NCBI RefSeq assembly: GCF_009796865.1
Contig: NZ_CP047028.1
Span: 1,054,001-1,118,000, forward strand
DNA from: Formosa sp. L2A11
GTDB taxonomy: Bacteria > Bacteroidota > Bacteroidia > Flavobacteriales > Flavobacteriaceae
DNA length: 64,000 bases
Direction of reading: 5' to 3'
Part shown: positions 27,691-37,178 of the stretch, piece by piece
How positions within the stretch are numbered: the first letter of the stretch is position 1
How the letters are laid out: each line of letters begins with the position of its first letter
Notes under the pieces: model-generated
Database searches by the model: none
What the model was told of the DNA's origin: nothing
Seen by the model: the letters and a program-made list of their open reading frames with translations, nothing else
Translations under genes and position numbers: made by a program

Positions 27691-28812
27691 TCAAGGAAAT
27701 TTAGGGGTGAATTTATTGAAGTAGAAAAGGTTTAATTCGTCTGAATTACTTTCAATAATGTCTAGTTTTTTATCTCCGTTTAAATCGGAAGTTAAAATAT
27801 CGTAGGTACTAAAATCTTGATCGTTTAATTGATTTTTTTTCCAAGAAGAAGTATCTCCTGAATTAATAAACACATTGTTTGGAGCTCCTACATTACCTAT
27901 AATAATATCTGTACTACCATCGCCGTTTAAATCACCAATAGACAAAGAATACGATTTATCTGAACTCTCGTCGAATACAATTTTACGCTCGTATGTTCCC
28001 TTTTTATTTCCAAAGTAAATCACGTTAGGCTCGCCTATATTTGCAGTAATAATATCTTTGTAACCATCTTTATCCATATCAGTAACAGCTACAGATCTTG
28101 TAACATCGTTACCTGTTCCGTAAGGTATTTTTTTACTAAAATTTAGTTTCCCGTCGTTTAAGTAAACATAGTTTGGTTGGTCATCTCTGTTGGCTAAAAT
28201 TAAATCTAAATTACCATCGCCATTCATATCGGCAACCTCAACATCTATAGTAGAATCTTTTTTGTTTCCAAAACCAATAACCTCTGTAAAAACACCATGT
28301 CCGTTATTTAAACACATCTCGTTTTCACTTCCTCTATTTGTAATTAGAATATCTAAATCGCCATCACTATCTATATCTGCAACAACAATATTTCTTGTAT
28401 GCCCATATTTTGCGCCAAAACGATCTCCTTTTGTAAAGTTTCCAGCACCATCGTTTATAAAGATATAATTGGGAGCCATATCGTTTCCTACAGCAATATC
28501 TAAATCGCCGTCGCCATCAAAATCGGCAAGTTCTGTAGAATAACTTGTTTCTTGTTCTGTTCCTAAACTTTTAGAAACGGTAAAAATTCCGCGACCATTA
28601 TTTACAAAGATCTTATTCTGGCCTGGCCAATGCCTACCATTTGCAACTATAATATCTATATCGCCATCGTTATCGATATCGCCAATTCCCATAGAAGCTG
28701 TGCGTTCTTTATGAATACCTAGAATTGTTCTACTATTATTAAAAAAACTTGATTCTTGAGCTTGAGCGGAAAGCATACAACTTGAAAAAAGAGCAAAGAA
28801 AATGTACTTCAT
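27691..28812 (-). CDS. Secreted VCBS/FG-GAP repeat protein
   Basis: The 373-residue product has a signal peptide (ending SAQAQ, about residue 19) and about seven repeats of roughly 45 residues, each with a calcium-binding DxDxDGxxD loop such as DIDNDGDID and DFDGDGDLD, followed by NxxYLNDGxG-like strands. This forms a seven-bladed beta-propeller as in integrin alpha-type VCBS proteins. No catalytic domain and no type IX C-terminal sorting domain is seen. It lies between the two amidohydrolase genes and may bind substrate or partner proteins; that role is inference. Confidence 0.88.
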   Translation of the reverse strand: MKYIFFALFSSCMLSAQAQESSFFNNSRTILGIHKERTASMGIGDIDNDGDIDIIVANGRHWPGQNKIFVNNGRGIFTVSKSLGTEQETSYSTELADFDGDGDLDIAVGNDMAPNYIFINDGAGNFTKGDRFGAKYGHTRNIVVADIDSDGDLDILITNRGSENEMCLNNGHGVFTEVIGFGNKKDSTIDVEVADMNGDGNLDLILANRDDQPNYVYLNDGKLNFSKKIPYGTGNDVTRSVAVTDMDKDGYKDIITANIGEPNVIYFGNKKGTYERKIVFDESSDKSYSLSIGDLNGDGSTDIIIGNVGAPNNVFINSGDTSSWKKNQLNDQDFSTYDILTSDLNGDKKLDIIESNSDELNLFYFNKFTPKFP

Positions 28813-28860
28813 AATTTACCTATTAATTAGTTTAAGTCTACTATTATAATAAGTAACTAG

Positions 28861-28878
28861 GTGTCTTTTTATAGACAC
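28861..28878. repeat. Short hairpin between amidohydrolase and VCBS genes
   Basis: GTGTCT / AGACAC with a 6-base loop, in the 104-bp gap. A T-run follows only in the plus direction, so it is not a convincing terminator of the minus-strand operon; it may be a transcript-processing or stabilising hairpin. Confidence 0.35.
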
Positions 28879-28916
28879 ATTTTTAGCACTGAAATTTTAT
28901 TTCTTTAAAAATAAGA

Positions 28917-30914
28917 TTATTTAAAGTACTTAATCCCCATAGCTTCATAGAGCGCTTTGGCGTAAAATAGGTTTCCACCTTTCATGGTCCATTCTACGTT
29001 ACCTATATCGTTAATATCTTCTAGAGGGTTTCCATCAATTAAAATAAGATCTGCTTTTTTGCCCACTTCAATAGAACCATATAAATCTGAAACACCAGTC
29101 ATTTCTGCAGATTTTATTGTTGCCATCTTTAAAACTTCTGATGTAGGAATTCCTGCTTGAACATACAATTCTAGTTCTCTATGATATAAAAAGCCAGGAA
29201 GTCCGTCTGTTCCAGGAACCACTTCTATACCTTTCTTATACAAATCGAAAACAACATCTAGCATCTTTTGAAAGCTACCTTTATAACGCGCTACTTTGTC
29301 TCCAGATTTTGGTAATCCGCCACTATAATAATCGCGCTGATTAAGTAATGGCAATCGCTCTATAATTTTAGCATACGTTGGACTTGCTTCTCCTTTTACA
29401 GATACAAACATGTTCTCGAAAATAGCAACTGTTGGATCTATACGTATATCTTTTGTTTTTAAAAGCTGAACGAAATCTAAATATTCTTTAGACTCTAAAT
29501 CTATATCTACGCCGTGGTATGCAGACATAGTATGTCTTAATGGTGTTCTAGTATCTATGGTATCTGACATGAAGTTAAGGAATACCATATTCATATGCTG
29601 AATCTCGTTATACCCCTGATTAATGGCTTGTGTTGCCGTCATAAAAGCAGGAATATGCCCGCTAACTCGCATGCCTAACTCGTGAGCCCTTTTTGTTAAA
29701 GGCACCACCCATTCTGGACGAATAGAACTGTATAATTTTATTTGTTCGTAGCCCAAATCTTTATAATCTTGTATTTCGGCTAAGCCTTCTTCTAAACTGC
29801 TTACTACATTTCGCTGATTGGCGTAAGGACCGTCTCCATCTATAATACCACAAAATGTAACTATACGCGGACCTATAATTTCATTAGACGTAAACTGGTT
29901 GTTCAAACCTTTTAATTGCTTATTATTAGCCATATCTCTAACAGATGTTACACCGCCGGCAATATGCAACATCCCTCTAAATTTGGTGTTGTGTGTATGC
30001 ATATCGAACATTCCTGGCAATAGTGTTTTTCCGTTACCGTTAATAACTTTTACATCTTTACTTATACTATTTTTGTTGGTAGGATTTATAGATTTAATTA
30101 CATCCCCATCAACACATACATCTTGATTTTTTAAGACTACACCTTGGGCTGTAAAAACATTCACATTTTTAATAACAACCTGATCTAGTTTATGCGTTAA
30201 TTCTTTAGCGACACGAGCTAAATATTTGTCTTCAAGAGTGTCTTGAACACCTTTCATTTCTAAACGAAATGCTTTTAAATCTGTTCTAACCACGTGTAAA
30301 TTTCCAGATATTTTAGCAACCATGTCGTTACCAATCATCCATAAATAAGTAGGATTCATATCGAGTCCTTTTATCATTAATAAATTTACGTCTGTCTTGT
30401 TAGAAAGTGTTAAAGGCGTATTACTAATAAGTTCTACTTCGCCTTTTGGGTATAATGTTACTTTTTTATTTTCTGAAGTCATTAAAAGTTTAGCAAGGAC
30501 TTCGTAAATGGCAGGAGAGCCATCGTATCTAAAATAAAGGGCGTCTCCATAGAAGTCGCCCTTGTTTTCACCCTTTGGATTTAACCAAGTGGCTTTATTA
30601 TTTTCACTTTTAAAAAATTCGTGTATAGAATCTTTTAAATAATTCACACCAGTAACAGATTGAGATGTAATATAGCCTTTTGAATTAAACATTAAGTCTT
30701 CTTCAAATTCTGGACCACGACCGCGATCTGTATACGTGTAATAATAGTGTGAACTGGTGTCACTCGTATTCCTTTTTTCATATTTACCGGCTAACCCTTC
30801 TCTAAAAACAACATCGTAAACCATCTTTTCTGACGTTTTATTATCAGTTTTTAATGATTTTTTACAGCTGTTTGTTACTATTAGAATAAAGAAAAGAGCG
30901 CATATATATTTCAT
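28917..30914 (-). CDS. Lipoprotein amidohydrolase (imidazolonepropionase/Xaa-dipeptidase-like), second of two
   Basis: The 665-residue product repeats the layout of the other amidohydrolase: lipoprotein signal (Cys17 in VTNSC), a beta-rich N-terminal domain (about 30-240) and an amidohydrolase domain with His306/His308 (DMHTH), Lys393 (IKLYSS), His420 (SGHIP), His440 (IQHMN) and Asp570 (PGTDG). The two proteins differ clearly in sequence, so they probably have different specificities rather than being a recent duplication. A segment such as LYPKGEVEL (about 154-162) resembles LPRGEVSM in the other protein, suggesting related N-terminal domains. It follows the M19 gene by 52 bp. Confidence 0.88.
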   Translation of the reverse strand: MKYICALFFILIVTNSCKKSLKTDNKTSEKMVYDVVFREGLAGKYEKRNTSDTSSHYYYTYTDRGRGPEFEEDLMFNSKGYITSQSVTGVNYLKDSIHEFFKSENNKATWLNPKGENKGDFYGDALYFRYDGSPAIYEVLAKLLMTSENKKVTLYPKGEVELISNTPLTLSNKTDVNLLMIKGLDMNPTYLWMIGNDMVAKISGNLHVVRTDLKAFRLEMKGVQDTLEDKYLARVAKELTHKLDQVVIKNVNVFTAQGVVLKNQDVCVDGDVIKSINPTNKNSISKDVKVINGNGKTLLPGMFDMHTHNTKFRGMLHIAGGVTSVRDMANNKQLKGLNNQFTSNEIIGPRIVTFCGIIDGDGPYANQRNVVSSLEEGLAEIQDYKDLGYEQIKLYSSIRPEWVVPLTKRAHELGMRVSGHIPAFMTATQAINQGYNEIQHMNMVFLNFMSDTIDTRTPLRHTMSAYHGVDIDLESKEYLDFVQLLKTKDIRIDPTVAIFENMFVSVKGEASPTYAKIIERLPLLNQRDYYSGGLPKSGDKVARYKGSFQKMLDVVFDLYKKGIEVVPGTDGLPGFLYHRELELYVQAGIPTSEVLKMATIKSAEMTGVSDLYGSIEVGKKADLILIDGNPLEDINDIGNVEWTMKGGNLFYAKALYEAMGIKYFK

Positions 30915-30966
30915 ACTTAAAGGAATGCATTAGGGGATAATACTTGAGTTTTTTGTTATCTGTAAA

Positions 30967-32130
30967 TTAAGATTTTAAAGTATCTTTATAATAGCGCAGC
31001 CAATTAAGACCTAATATTTTTTCAATATCGCCTGTACTGTATCCTCTTTTATCTAAAATTTTAGCAACTTGTAAATAACGATCTGGTTGGTCTAGCTCAG
31101 GAATCCATGGCGGCCATTGTACTTTATACGACGGTTTAAAACGTGTTAACCTTGGCACATACCAGTTTTCTCTAGTTGCTCCTGTTGCTTCTAAACCTTG
31201 AATAGCAAAATCTGCAGCAACACCAACATGATCTATTCCTGCTATTTTAACAGCATGATCTATATGGTCTACATAAGTTTCTAGTGTCGTTTTAGTTCCT
31301 AATTCCGGACCTATCATATACCCTAAACATATAATTCCTATAACACCACCTTTGTCTGCCATAGCTTTAATTTGCTCGTCTGTTTTAGCTCTTGGATGAT
31401 CTTTATACAAAGCTTCGCACATAGAATGATTAAAACATGCTCCAGATTTACTAAATTTAATTCCGTCGTTTGTGGTTTGGCGTCCGCAGTGCGATAAATC
31501 AACAATAATTCCAAGCTCGTTCATACGATCTAAAGCTTCAAGTCCGAAATCAGACAATCCGCAATCTGTACGCTCAGTACTACCGTCTCCTAACAAATTT
31601 CTTTGATTGTAGGTTAACTGAATCCAGCGTGTTCCAGCATCGTACAATGTATCTAGATTTTTTATAGATTTCTCCATCATTGTGGCATTCTGAAATCCAT
31701 ATAAAACGGCTGTTTTATTTTCTTCTTTTGCACGAATAAAATCGTCTGCAGTTGTTGCTTTAATAAATACATCTGGATTCGTTTTAATACGATTATCCCA
31801 ATCTGTCATATCATTTAAAGCCAATTTTAAATTCCTAGAAGTTAAAGATGCACTAAAGCCTGTATATCCAGATTTCGCTAAAGCTTTAAAAGAGTCTTCT
31901 CCCCAATCTCTTGGTATGATAAGACCATCTACAACCATTGCTTTTTTGTAAAGTTCTTCAATCTTACTGTCCTTAAGATTTGTAAGTAAACTGTTCGATA
32001 TATTTTGATTAGAATCTATATTTACAGACTCTAACATCGAAGTAAGCGCACTTACTGTCTGACCAGGAAAAAGCGCACCCAATGACCCTAACGACAATAG
32101 TTTAATTAATTTTCTACGGTTTTGTTCCAA
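30967..32130 (-). CDS. M19 (membrane dipeptidase) family protein with altered metal site
   Basis: The 387-residue product begins with a twin-arginine signal (NRRKLIKLLSLGSLGALFPG, 4-23) and has the M19 fold: LTYNQRNLLGDG (172-183), DLSHCG (211-216), NHS (234-236) and HVGVAADF (301-308). In renal dipeptidase-type enzymes two metals are held by an HxD pair, a bridging Glu and two His. Here the His214 and His235 equivalents and Asp307 remain, but the DGHxD motif reads DGLII (68-72) and the bridging Glu aligns with Gln147. It may bind one metal, act on another substrate, or be a binding protein. It follows susD by about 160 bp containing a large hairpin. Confidence 0.85.
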   Translation of the reverse strand: MEQNRRKLIKLLSLGSLGALFPGQTVSALTSMLESVNIDSNQNISNSLLTNLKDSKIEELYKKAMVVDGLIIPRDWGEDSFKALAKSGYTGFSASLTSRNLKLALNDMTDWDNRIKTNPDVFIKATTADDFIRAKEENKTAVLYGFQNATMMEKSIKNLDTLYDAGTRWIQLTYNQRNLLGDGSTERTDCGLSDFGLEALDRMNELGIIVDLSHCGRQTTNDGIKFSKSGACFNHSMCEALYKDHPRAKTDEQIKAMADKGGVIGIICLGYMIGPELGTKTTLETYVDHIDHAVKIAGIDHVGVAADFAIQGLEATGATRENWYVPRLTRFKPSYKVQWPPWIPELDQPDRYLQVAKILDKRGYSTGDIEKILGLNWLRYYKDTLKS

Positions 32131-32221
32131 AATATTATAGTATTTCTATTTGAAAAGACACATGAAGATAGACAAGAAACAATTCTATTTTTCAAGAATT
32201 ATAAATTATCATAAATTGAAT

Positions 32222-32265
32222 CTTGTACACACACATTGAAAATACAAATCAATGTGTGCAACAAG
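32222..32265 (-). promoter_or_regulatory. Large hairpin between susD and the M19 gene
   Basis: A perfect 9-bp stem (CACACATTG / CAATGTGTG, 11-base loop) is enclosed by an outer 5-bp stem (CTTGT / ACAAG). It starts 25 bases after the susD stop codon. No T-run follows on the minus strand, so it looks more like an mRNA-processing or 3'-stabilising structure that would set susCD levels above the catabolic genes than a full terminator. Confidence 0.5.
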
Positions 32266-32289
32266 TATATTGAGTAACAGGATTATGAA

Positions 32290-33699
32290 TTAGTATCCTG
32301 GATTTTGTTCTATATTAGGATTTACATCAGTTTCATCCTGAGGTATTGGTAATATATTAGTATCATCTCCGTATGGAATCTCGCAAATGCTAGATGTACA
32401 TTGCGTTCTTACAATATCTTCTTTTTTTCTCATTAAATCCCAAAGTCTTTGTCCTTCAAAACATAATTCTAATCGTCTTTCAAGCATAATTTCATCCATA
32501 AGATCTTCTCCTGTAGCCGTAACAGCTTCTGCTGTTGGAAGTGCTCTTTGACGCACCACATTTAAATCGTCTTGAGCACCTGTAATATTTGTTCCAAGTT
32601 CTGCTCTAGCTTCTGCTCTAATTAAATATAATTCAGGAAGACGCATAACTTTTACATTATCGTAACCAAGAACTTCAGGGTATTTATTTACTCTATAAGG
32701 CGCATAATCTCCTGTTAAAAGTAAATCGTCTATAAAGACATCTAATCTAACATCTCCTTCTTCATATAATGACACCACATCATTAGAGGGTAAATAATCT
32801 CCATAACCACCTACTGCAGCAGCAAGATATAAACCGGCAATACTATTACCTCCTTCGTTATCTGTTTCTGTATTTGAAATTTCGAAAATAGATTCTGAGC
32901 TATTATCTACAGACCATACTGTTGAATAATTAGAATTTTCGACTAAAGTGTAGCCTGAATTAATAACTTCTGTAGCCAGAGCTTCTGCATTTGCCCAGTC
33001 TTCTTTATATAAATATACTCTGGCTAATAAAGCTTTAACAGAAGTAGAAGATAAGGTGTTGGAATTAGAAGTTCTAGAGGTATCGCTCATTAAAGATATA
33101 GCCATTGTCATATCTGAAATAACTTGGTCGTAAACTTCTTTAACCGTATTTCTTTCTGGTTCTAAAGTAGGATCAAATTCAAGTATAATTGGCACTCCAG
33201 CATGACTAGCATCTGAGGTATATGTGTAATGTTGAGCAAATAATTTTACCAAATCAAAATACACTAAACCTCTTAATGCGTAAGCTTCACCAATAATATG
33301 ATCTTTTTCATCCTGAGTAGATTCTGTAACATCTACATCTGAATTGATGATGTTATTTAGTGCATTATTTGCAAAGTACATCCCTTCCCATAGAGAACTA
33401 GCTTGAGAATCATCTACATTTTGTACGTGCTCTGCAAAATCTACAATTCTATTAGCAGATAAATTTTGTTTTACATCGTCTGCCATTACATCAGGAATCA
33501 TAAACATATATCTTCCGTAGTAATATGCGCCTGAAATTTCATCGTAGACACCAGTTACAGACACTTCAAGATCTTCTAAGTTTGTTATAGCATCATCACT
33601 TGAAACTGAAGATTGAGGGGTAATTTCTAGAAATGATTCTGAACATGATAAGAAAAGTCCTATCATAATCAATAATATTATTTTATTATAATTTTTCAT
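32290..33699 (-). CDS. SusD/RagB family outer-membrane lipoprotein
   Basis: The 469-residue product has a lipoprotein signal (Cys19 in FLSCSES) and the SusD layout: helical TPR-like regions (about 60-270), the C-terminal MLERRLELCFEGQRLWDLMR (about 412-431) and a final NPNIEQNPGY. SusD proteins form the surface lid over the SusC transporter and bind the substrate. It lies 15 bp after susC in the same direction. With no carbohydrate enzymes near, its ligand is more likely a peptide-like compound, which is inference. Confidence 0.95.
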   Translation of the reverse strand: MKNYNKIILLIMIGLFLSCSESFLEITPQSSVSSDDAITNLEDLEVSVTGVYDEISGAYYYGRYMFMIPDVMADDVKQNLSANRIVDFAEHVQNVDDSQASSLWEGMYFANNALNNIINSDVDVTESTQDEKDHIIGEAYALRGLVYFDLVKLFAQHYTYTSDASHAGVPIILEFDPTLEPERNTVKEVYDQVISDMTMAISLMSDTSRTSNSNTLSSTSVKALLARVYLYKEDWANAEALATEVINSGYTLVENSNYSTVWSVDNSSESIFEISNTETDNEGGNSIAGLYLAAAVGGYGDYLPSNDVVSLYEEGDVRLDVFIDDLLLTGDYAPYRVNKYPEVLGYDNVKVMRLPELYLIRAEARAELGTNITGAQDDLNVVRQRALPTAEAVTATGEDLMDEIMLERRLELCFEGQRLWDLMRKKEDIVRTQCTSSICEIPYGDDTNILPIPQDETDVNPNIEQNPGY

Positions 33700-33714
33700 A
33701 AGTCTTTTTTTAAT

Positions 33715-36700
33715 TTACAGTTGAATATCTAGTCCTAAAGAAATGGTTTTCATTGCAGGAGTAAGTCCATTATAACTACCATTTATAGATTGTTCAGGAT
33801 CTATATACAAATCTTTATCTTTTGTAAATGTTAAGATATTTGTTCCTCTTGCATATACTCTTGCTGAGTTAAGTTTCAAAATAGATGTTATTCTTTCAGG
33901 TAAACTGTATGCTACAGTCAAGTCTTTTAAACGAATATAACTACCATCGTAAAGCCATCTTGTAACATTTCCTTGATTACTTCCTGATTGTCCTCCCCAT
34001 TGAAATTTAGGGAATAGGGCATTTGTTTTTCCTTCAACCCATCTATTCTCATATAAATACGTAGCAGTACTTCTAGGTGTTAAACGACCATCTCCTAAAG
34101 ATCCTTTTGCTCTACTATCGTGTAAGTAATTACCTGAAGAATACATGAAGTTTGCATTTAAACTAAATCCTTTATAAGATATAGACGTATTAAAACCTCC
34201 ATAAAAATCTGGTGTTGCAGACTTACCTACTAAGTAACGCTCTGCATCTCCAATATCATTTGTTGTTGTTGTTTCTGTTGCATCTGTATAATATAATGGG
34301 TCTCCATTAGATTGATCTACACCTGCCCAACCGTACATGTAAAAAGATTGAAAATCTTCTCCAACTTGTCTTCTAAATGCACCAGATGTATAATCATCAT
34401 CAAGTTGTGTAATTTCATTTTTTAAGAATGTTGTATTAAATCCAATATTCCATCTCAAATCTTTTTTATCAATAATATTCACGTTTAAAGTTAATTCTAA
34501 ACCTGTATTACTCATTGATCCATAATTTTGAGTAAGCTCTGTAAATCCTGTAGTAGGAGAAATTGGTACGTCTAAAATAAGATCTGAAGATTTTCTTTTA
34601 AAGTATTCAACAGTACCACTAACTTTTCTAAATAAAGCAAAGTCTAAACCAATATTGAAATTTTCTTGTGTTTCCCAAGTCAAATCAGCATTTTCTAATT
34701 GAGATGGTGTACCCCCTGGAGATCCATCGTAATCGTCTCCGTAACCATATAATCCTAAAGAAGCAAAGTTACCAATAGCAGCGTTACCTGTTAAACCGTA
34801 AGAACTTCTTAGTTTTAGCAAATCGATAAAAGTTGCATTATCTAAGAAATTTTCTTTTGCAATATTCCAACTTGCACCTACAGAATAAAAAGTTCCATAT
34901 CTATTATCTGCACCAAATCTTGAAGATCCATCATTTCTTACACTAGCAGATAAGAAATATTTATTATCAAAATCGTAATTAGCTCTTAAAAACATAGAAC
35001 TAAAAGTATATTCACTTTTTGTACCTGCAATTGCAAATTCTGAAGCAGCAGTACTTAATGTTTTAACAATATCGTTTGGAAAATCTGTTCCAGAACCAGA
35101 AAATGATTCGTTAACGGTTTGTTGCGCTTCATAACCGGCTAACACATTAAAATCATGACTTTCTCCTAATGAAAAATTATAGTCTAAGGTTTGTGTTCCT
35201 ACCCATGTTTTTTGACTCACATTTCCTTCGTAAGCATATCCATTTGTATCGTAACCAGTACCATAACGACGGTTATAATACGTAGATTCATTTATACTAA
35301 GAATATCAAAATTCCATTGCGATCTAAAGACTAAATTATCTAGAATATTAGCAGATATTGCAAAGTTATCAATAATTCTATTGGTCTTTGTTTCCCATAA
35401 ATCTTCTCCGCTTAAACTACCTACTGGATTACTACCTATTGGAAAATAAGCTACATGATCTGCATTGTATTCACCTTCTTCATCGTAAATTGGAATTAAT
35501 GGCGATAATTCTAATGTAGACTTAAAAGGGTTGTTCCAAGAACCTGCGTCTGGCGCTGTACTAGACGTTATATCTGAAATAGAAATGTTATTTGAAATGG
35601 TTAAGAATTCACTGGCTTTATACTCTAAATTAGCACGTGTACTAAATCTATTAAAACCATAACCTATAATATAACTTTCTTGATCCATGTAACCTGCAGA
35701 CATAAAGTATTTTACTTTATCTGTACCTCCTCTTACACTCAAGTCGTAACTTTGTGTTATACCTGTACGCGTAATAGCATCTAACCAATCGGTATCTGTT
35801 GCTTCTCCTGTAGAAGGGTCTATTTGTTGCGTATACAAATTATCCATTTGGGTTTGCGCTTCTGCAGTTGTAAGTCCAAGATTTACATAACCTTCTATAT
35901 ACAACTCTTTATACTGGGCCGCATTTAATGGCTTTAAAATATTTTTAGAGGCCTGAGAATTAAAACCTGTTAGTGTTTTTAATTGTATAGTTGCCTTACC
36001 AGATTTACCTTGTTTTGTATTAATTAAAATAACACCATTTGCTCCTCTAGATCCATAAATTGCTGTAGAAGCAGCATCTTTTAGGATACTAATACTTTCA
36101 ATATCGTTTGGATTGATAGACGACATAACGTTAGAACTTGCTCCATCATTATCATTTAAAGACTGGCTACCAGCAGAAACAGGAATACCATCAATAACAT
36201 ACAAGGGTTCACTAGAAGCGTTAATAGAACCAATACCTCTTACTCTAACTTCTGTATTAGCACCTGGAGCACCATCTAGTGCAGAGGCCTGAATACCAGC
36301 AACACTACCACGAAGGGATTGCTCGAATGAAGATGTTGGCGCTTGTTCTAACTCTGCCCCTTTAACTACTGCAACAGCACCTGTTATGGCTTCTTTTTTC
36401 TGAGATCCGTAACCTACTAAAACAACTTCTTCTAAAGATGCTGCATCTTCTTCCATTACAATGTTAATAGTAGACTTTTCTCCAACTTTAATAGTCTGTC
36501 CTACCATTCCCATAAAAGAAAATACTAAAACAGATCCGTCTTCAACCATTAAAGCATACTCACCATCAAAATTAGTTTGCGTTCCTTTAGACGTTCCCTT
36601 TATATGAATATTAACACCAGGTAAAGGCAATCCATCTGGTCCTGTAACAGCTCCAGAAATTTTTCTTTCCTGTACTGCAACGTCTTTAATAGATGTACTT

Positions 36701-37044
36701 ATTTTACGTTTTGGACTTTTAACCACAACTTGCTTTCCTTCAACCTTATAACTTAAATTTGTTTCAGAAAAAGCAGCATCTAAAACCTTCTCTATATTAG
36801 CATCTGTAACTATTAGAGATACTTTTTTATTTGAATTCAAAACATCATCCTTGTAAAAGAAAATGAAGTCACTTGAATTCTGAATTTCTTTAAAAAATTC
36901 TGCTATTGACATCTCTTTGACATCAATATCAATTTTTGTTTGTCCCCTCAACGTGTTTCCATAACCCGCCGTAAGCCCTAAACTAATAAATAATAGAAAT
37001 ATTCTCATAAGCGTTAGCATTCCTATGTTTGAGTTTTTTTTCAT
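33715..37044 (-). CDS. SusC/RagA TonB-dependent transporter with STN signalling domain
   Basis: The 1109-residue protein has a signal peptide (about 1-35), an STN/secretin-type N-terminal domain (about 38-108), a carboxypeptidase-D regulatory-like domain (about 127-200), the EEVVLVGYGSQKKEAITGAV region before the plug (about 205-224), the plug (to about 345) and a 22-strand barrel to the C-terminus. The STN domain is the part that talks to a FecR-type anti-sigma factor, and the fecR and sigma genes lie just upstream, so transport and induction are probably linked. It imports the locus substrate across the outer membrane. Confidence 0.96.
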   Translation of the reverse strand: MKKNSNIGMLTLMRIFLLFISLGLTAGYGNTLRGQTKIDIDVKEMSIAEFFKEIQNSSDFIFFYKDDVLNSNKKVSLIVTDANIEKVLDAAFSETNLSYKVEGKQVVVKSPKRKISTSIKDVAVQERKISGAVTGPDGLPLPGVNIHIKGTSKGTQTNFDGEYALMVEDGSVLVFSFMGMVGQTIKVGEKSTINIVMEEDAASLEEVVLVGYGSQKKEAITGAVAVVKGAELEQAPTSSFEQSLRGSVAGIQASALDGAPGANTEVRVRGIGSINASSEPLYVIDGIPVSAGSQSLNDNDGASSNVMSSINPNDIESISILKDAASTAIYGSRGANGVILINTKQGKSGKATIQLKTLTGFNSQASKNILKPLNAAQYKELYIEGYVNLGLTTAEAQTQMDNLYTQQIDPSTGEATDTDWLDAITRTGITQSYDLSVRGGTDKVKYFMSAGYMDQESYIIGYGFNRFSTRANLEYKASEFLTISNNISISDITSSTAPDAGSWNNPFKSTLELSPLIPIYDEEGEYNADHVAYFPIGSNPVGSLSGEDLWETKTNRIIDNFAISANILDNLVFRSQWNFDILSINESTYYNRRYGTGYDTNGYAYEGNVSQKTWVGTQTLDYNFSLGESHDFNVLAGYEAQQTVNESFSGSGTDFPNDIVKTLSTAASEFAIAGTKSEYTFSSMFLRANYDFDNKYFLSASVRNDGSSRFGADNRYGTFYSVGASWNIAKENFLDNATFIDLLKLRSSYGLTGNAAIGNFASLGLYGYGDDYDGSPGGTPSQLENADLTWETQENFNIGLDFALFRKVSGTVEYFKRKSSDLILDVPISPTTGFTELTQNYGSMSNTGLELTLNVNIIDKKDLRWNIGFNTTFLKNEITQLDDDYTSGAFRRQVGEDFQSFYMYGWAGVDQSNGDPLYYTDATETTTTNDIGDAERYLVGKSATPDFYGGFNTSISYKGFSLNANFMYSSGNYLHDSRAKGSLGDGRLTPRSTATYLYENRWVEGKTNALFPKFQWGGQSGSNQGNVTRWLYDGSYIRLKDLTVAYSLPERITSILKLNSARVYARGTNILTFTKDKDLYIDPEQSINGSYNGLTPAMKTISLGLDIQL

Positions 37045-37068
37045 ATTTTTGTGTTTGATAATTAAATG

Positions 37069-37129
37069 TTGCTGTTCATTACAGCAATGTGATTAAATTA
37101 AGCCAGAGGATGTTGGCGCGTCTTCTGGC
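37069..37129 (-). promoter_or_regulatory. Two hairpins in the fecR-susC gap
   Basis: Hairpin one: TTGCTGT / ACAGCAA (37069-37087, 5-base loop). Hairpin two: GCCAGA / TCTGGC extended inward to about ten pairs (37102-37129). Read on the minus strand, hairpin two follows fecR by about 50 bases and hairpin one lies about 25 bases before the susC ATG. They may separate regulator and transporter transcription by attenuation or processing; the T-run after hairpin two is on the plus strand only. Confidence 0.45.
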
Positions 37130-37178
37130 CTTTTTGACTAATTCAAAATAAGTGTTTAATTCATAAAGTGATTTTGGA

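Noticed and set aside
27691..28812. Type IX-secreted protein with C-terminal sorting domain
   Set aside because: The C-terminus (FYFNKFTPKFP) has no recognisable sorting-domain motif.
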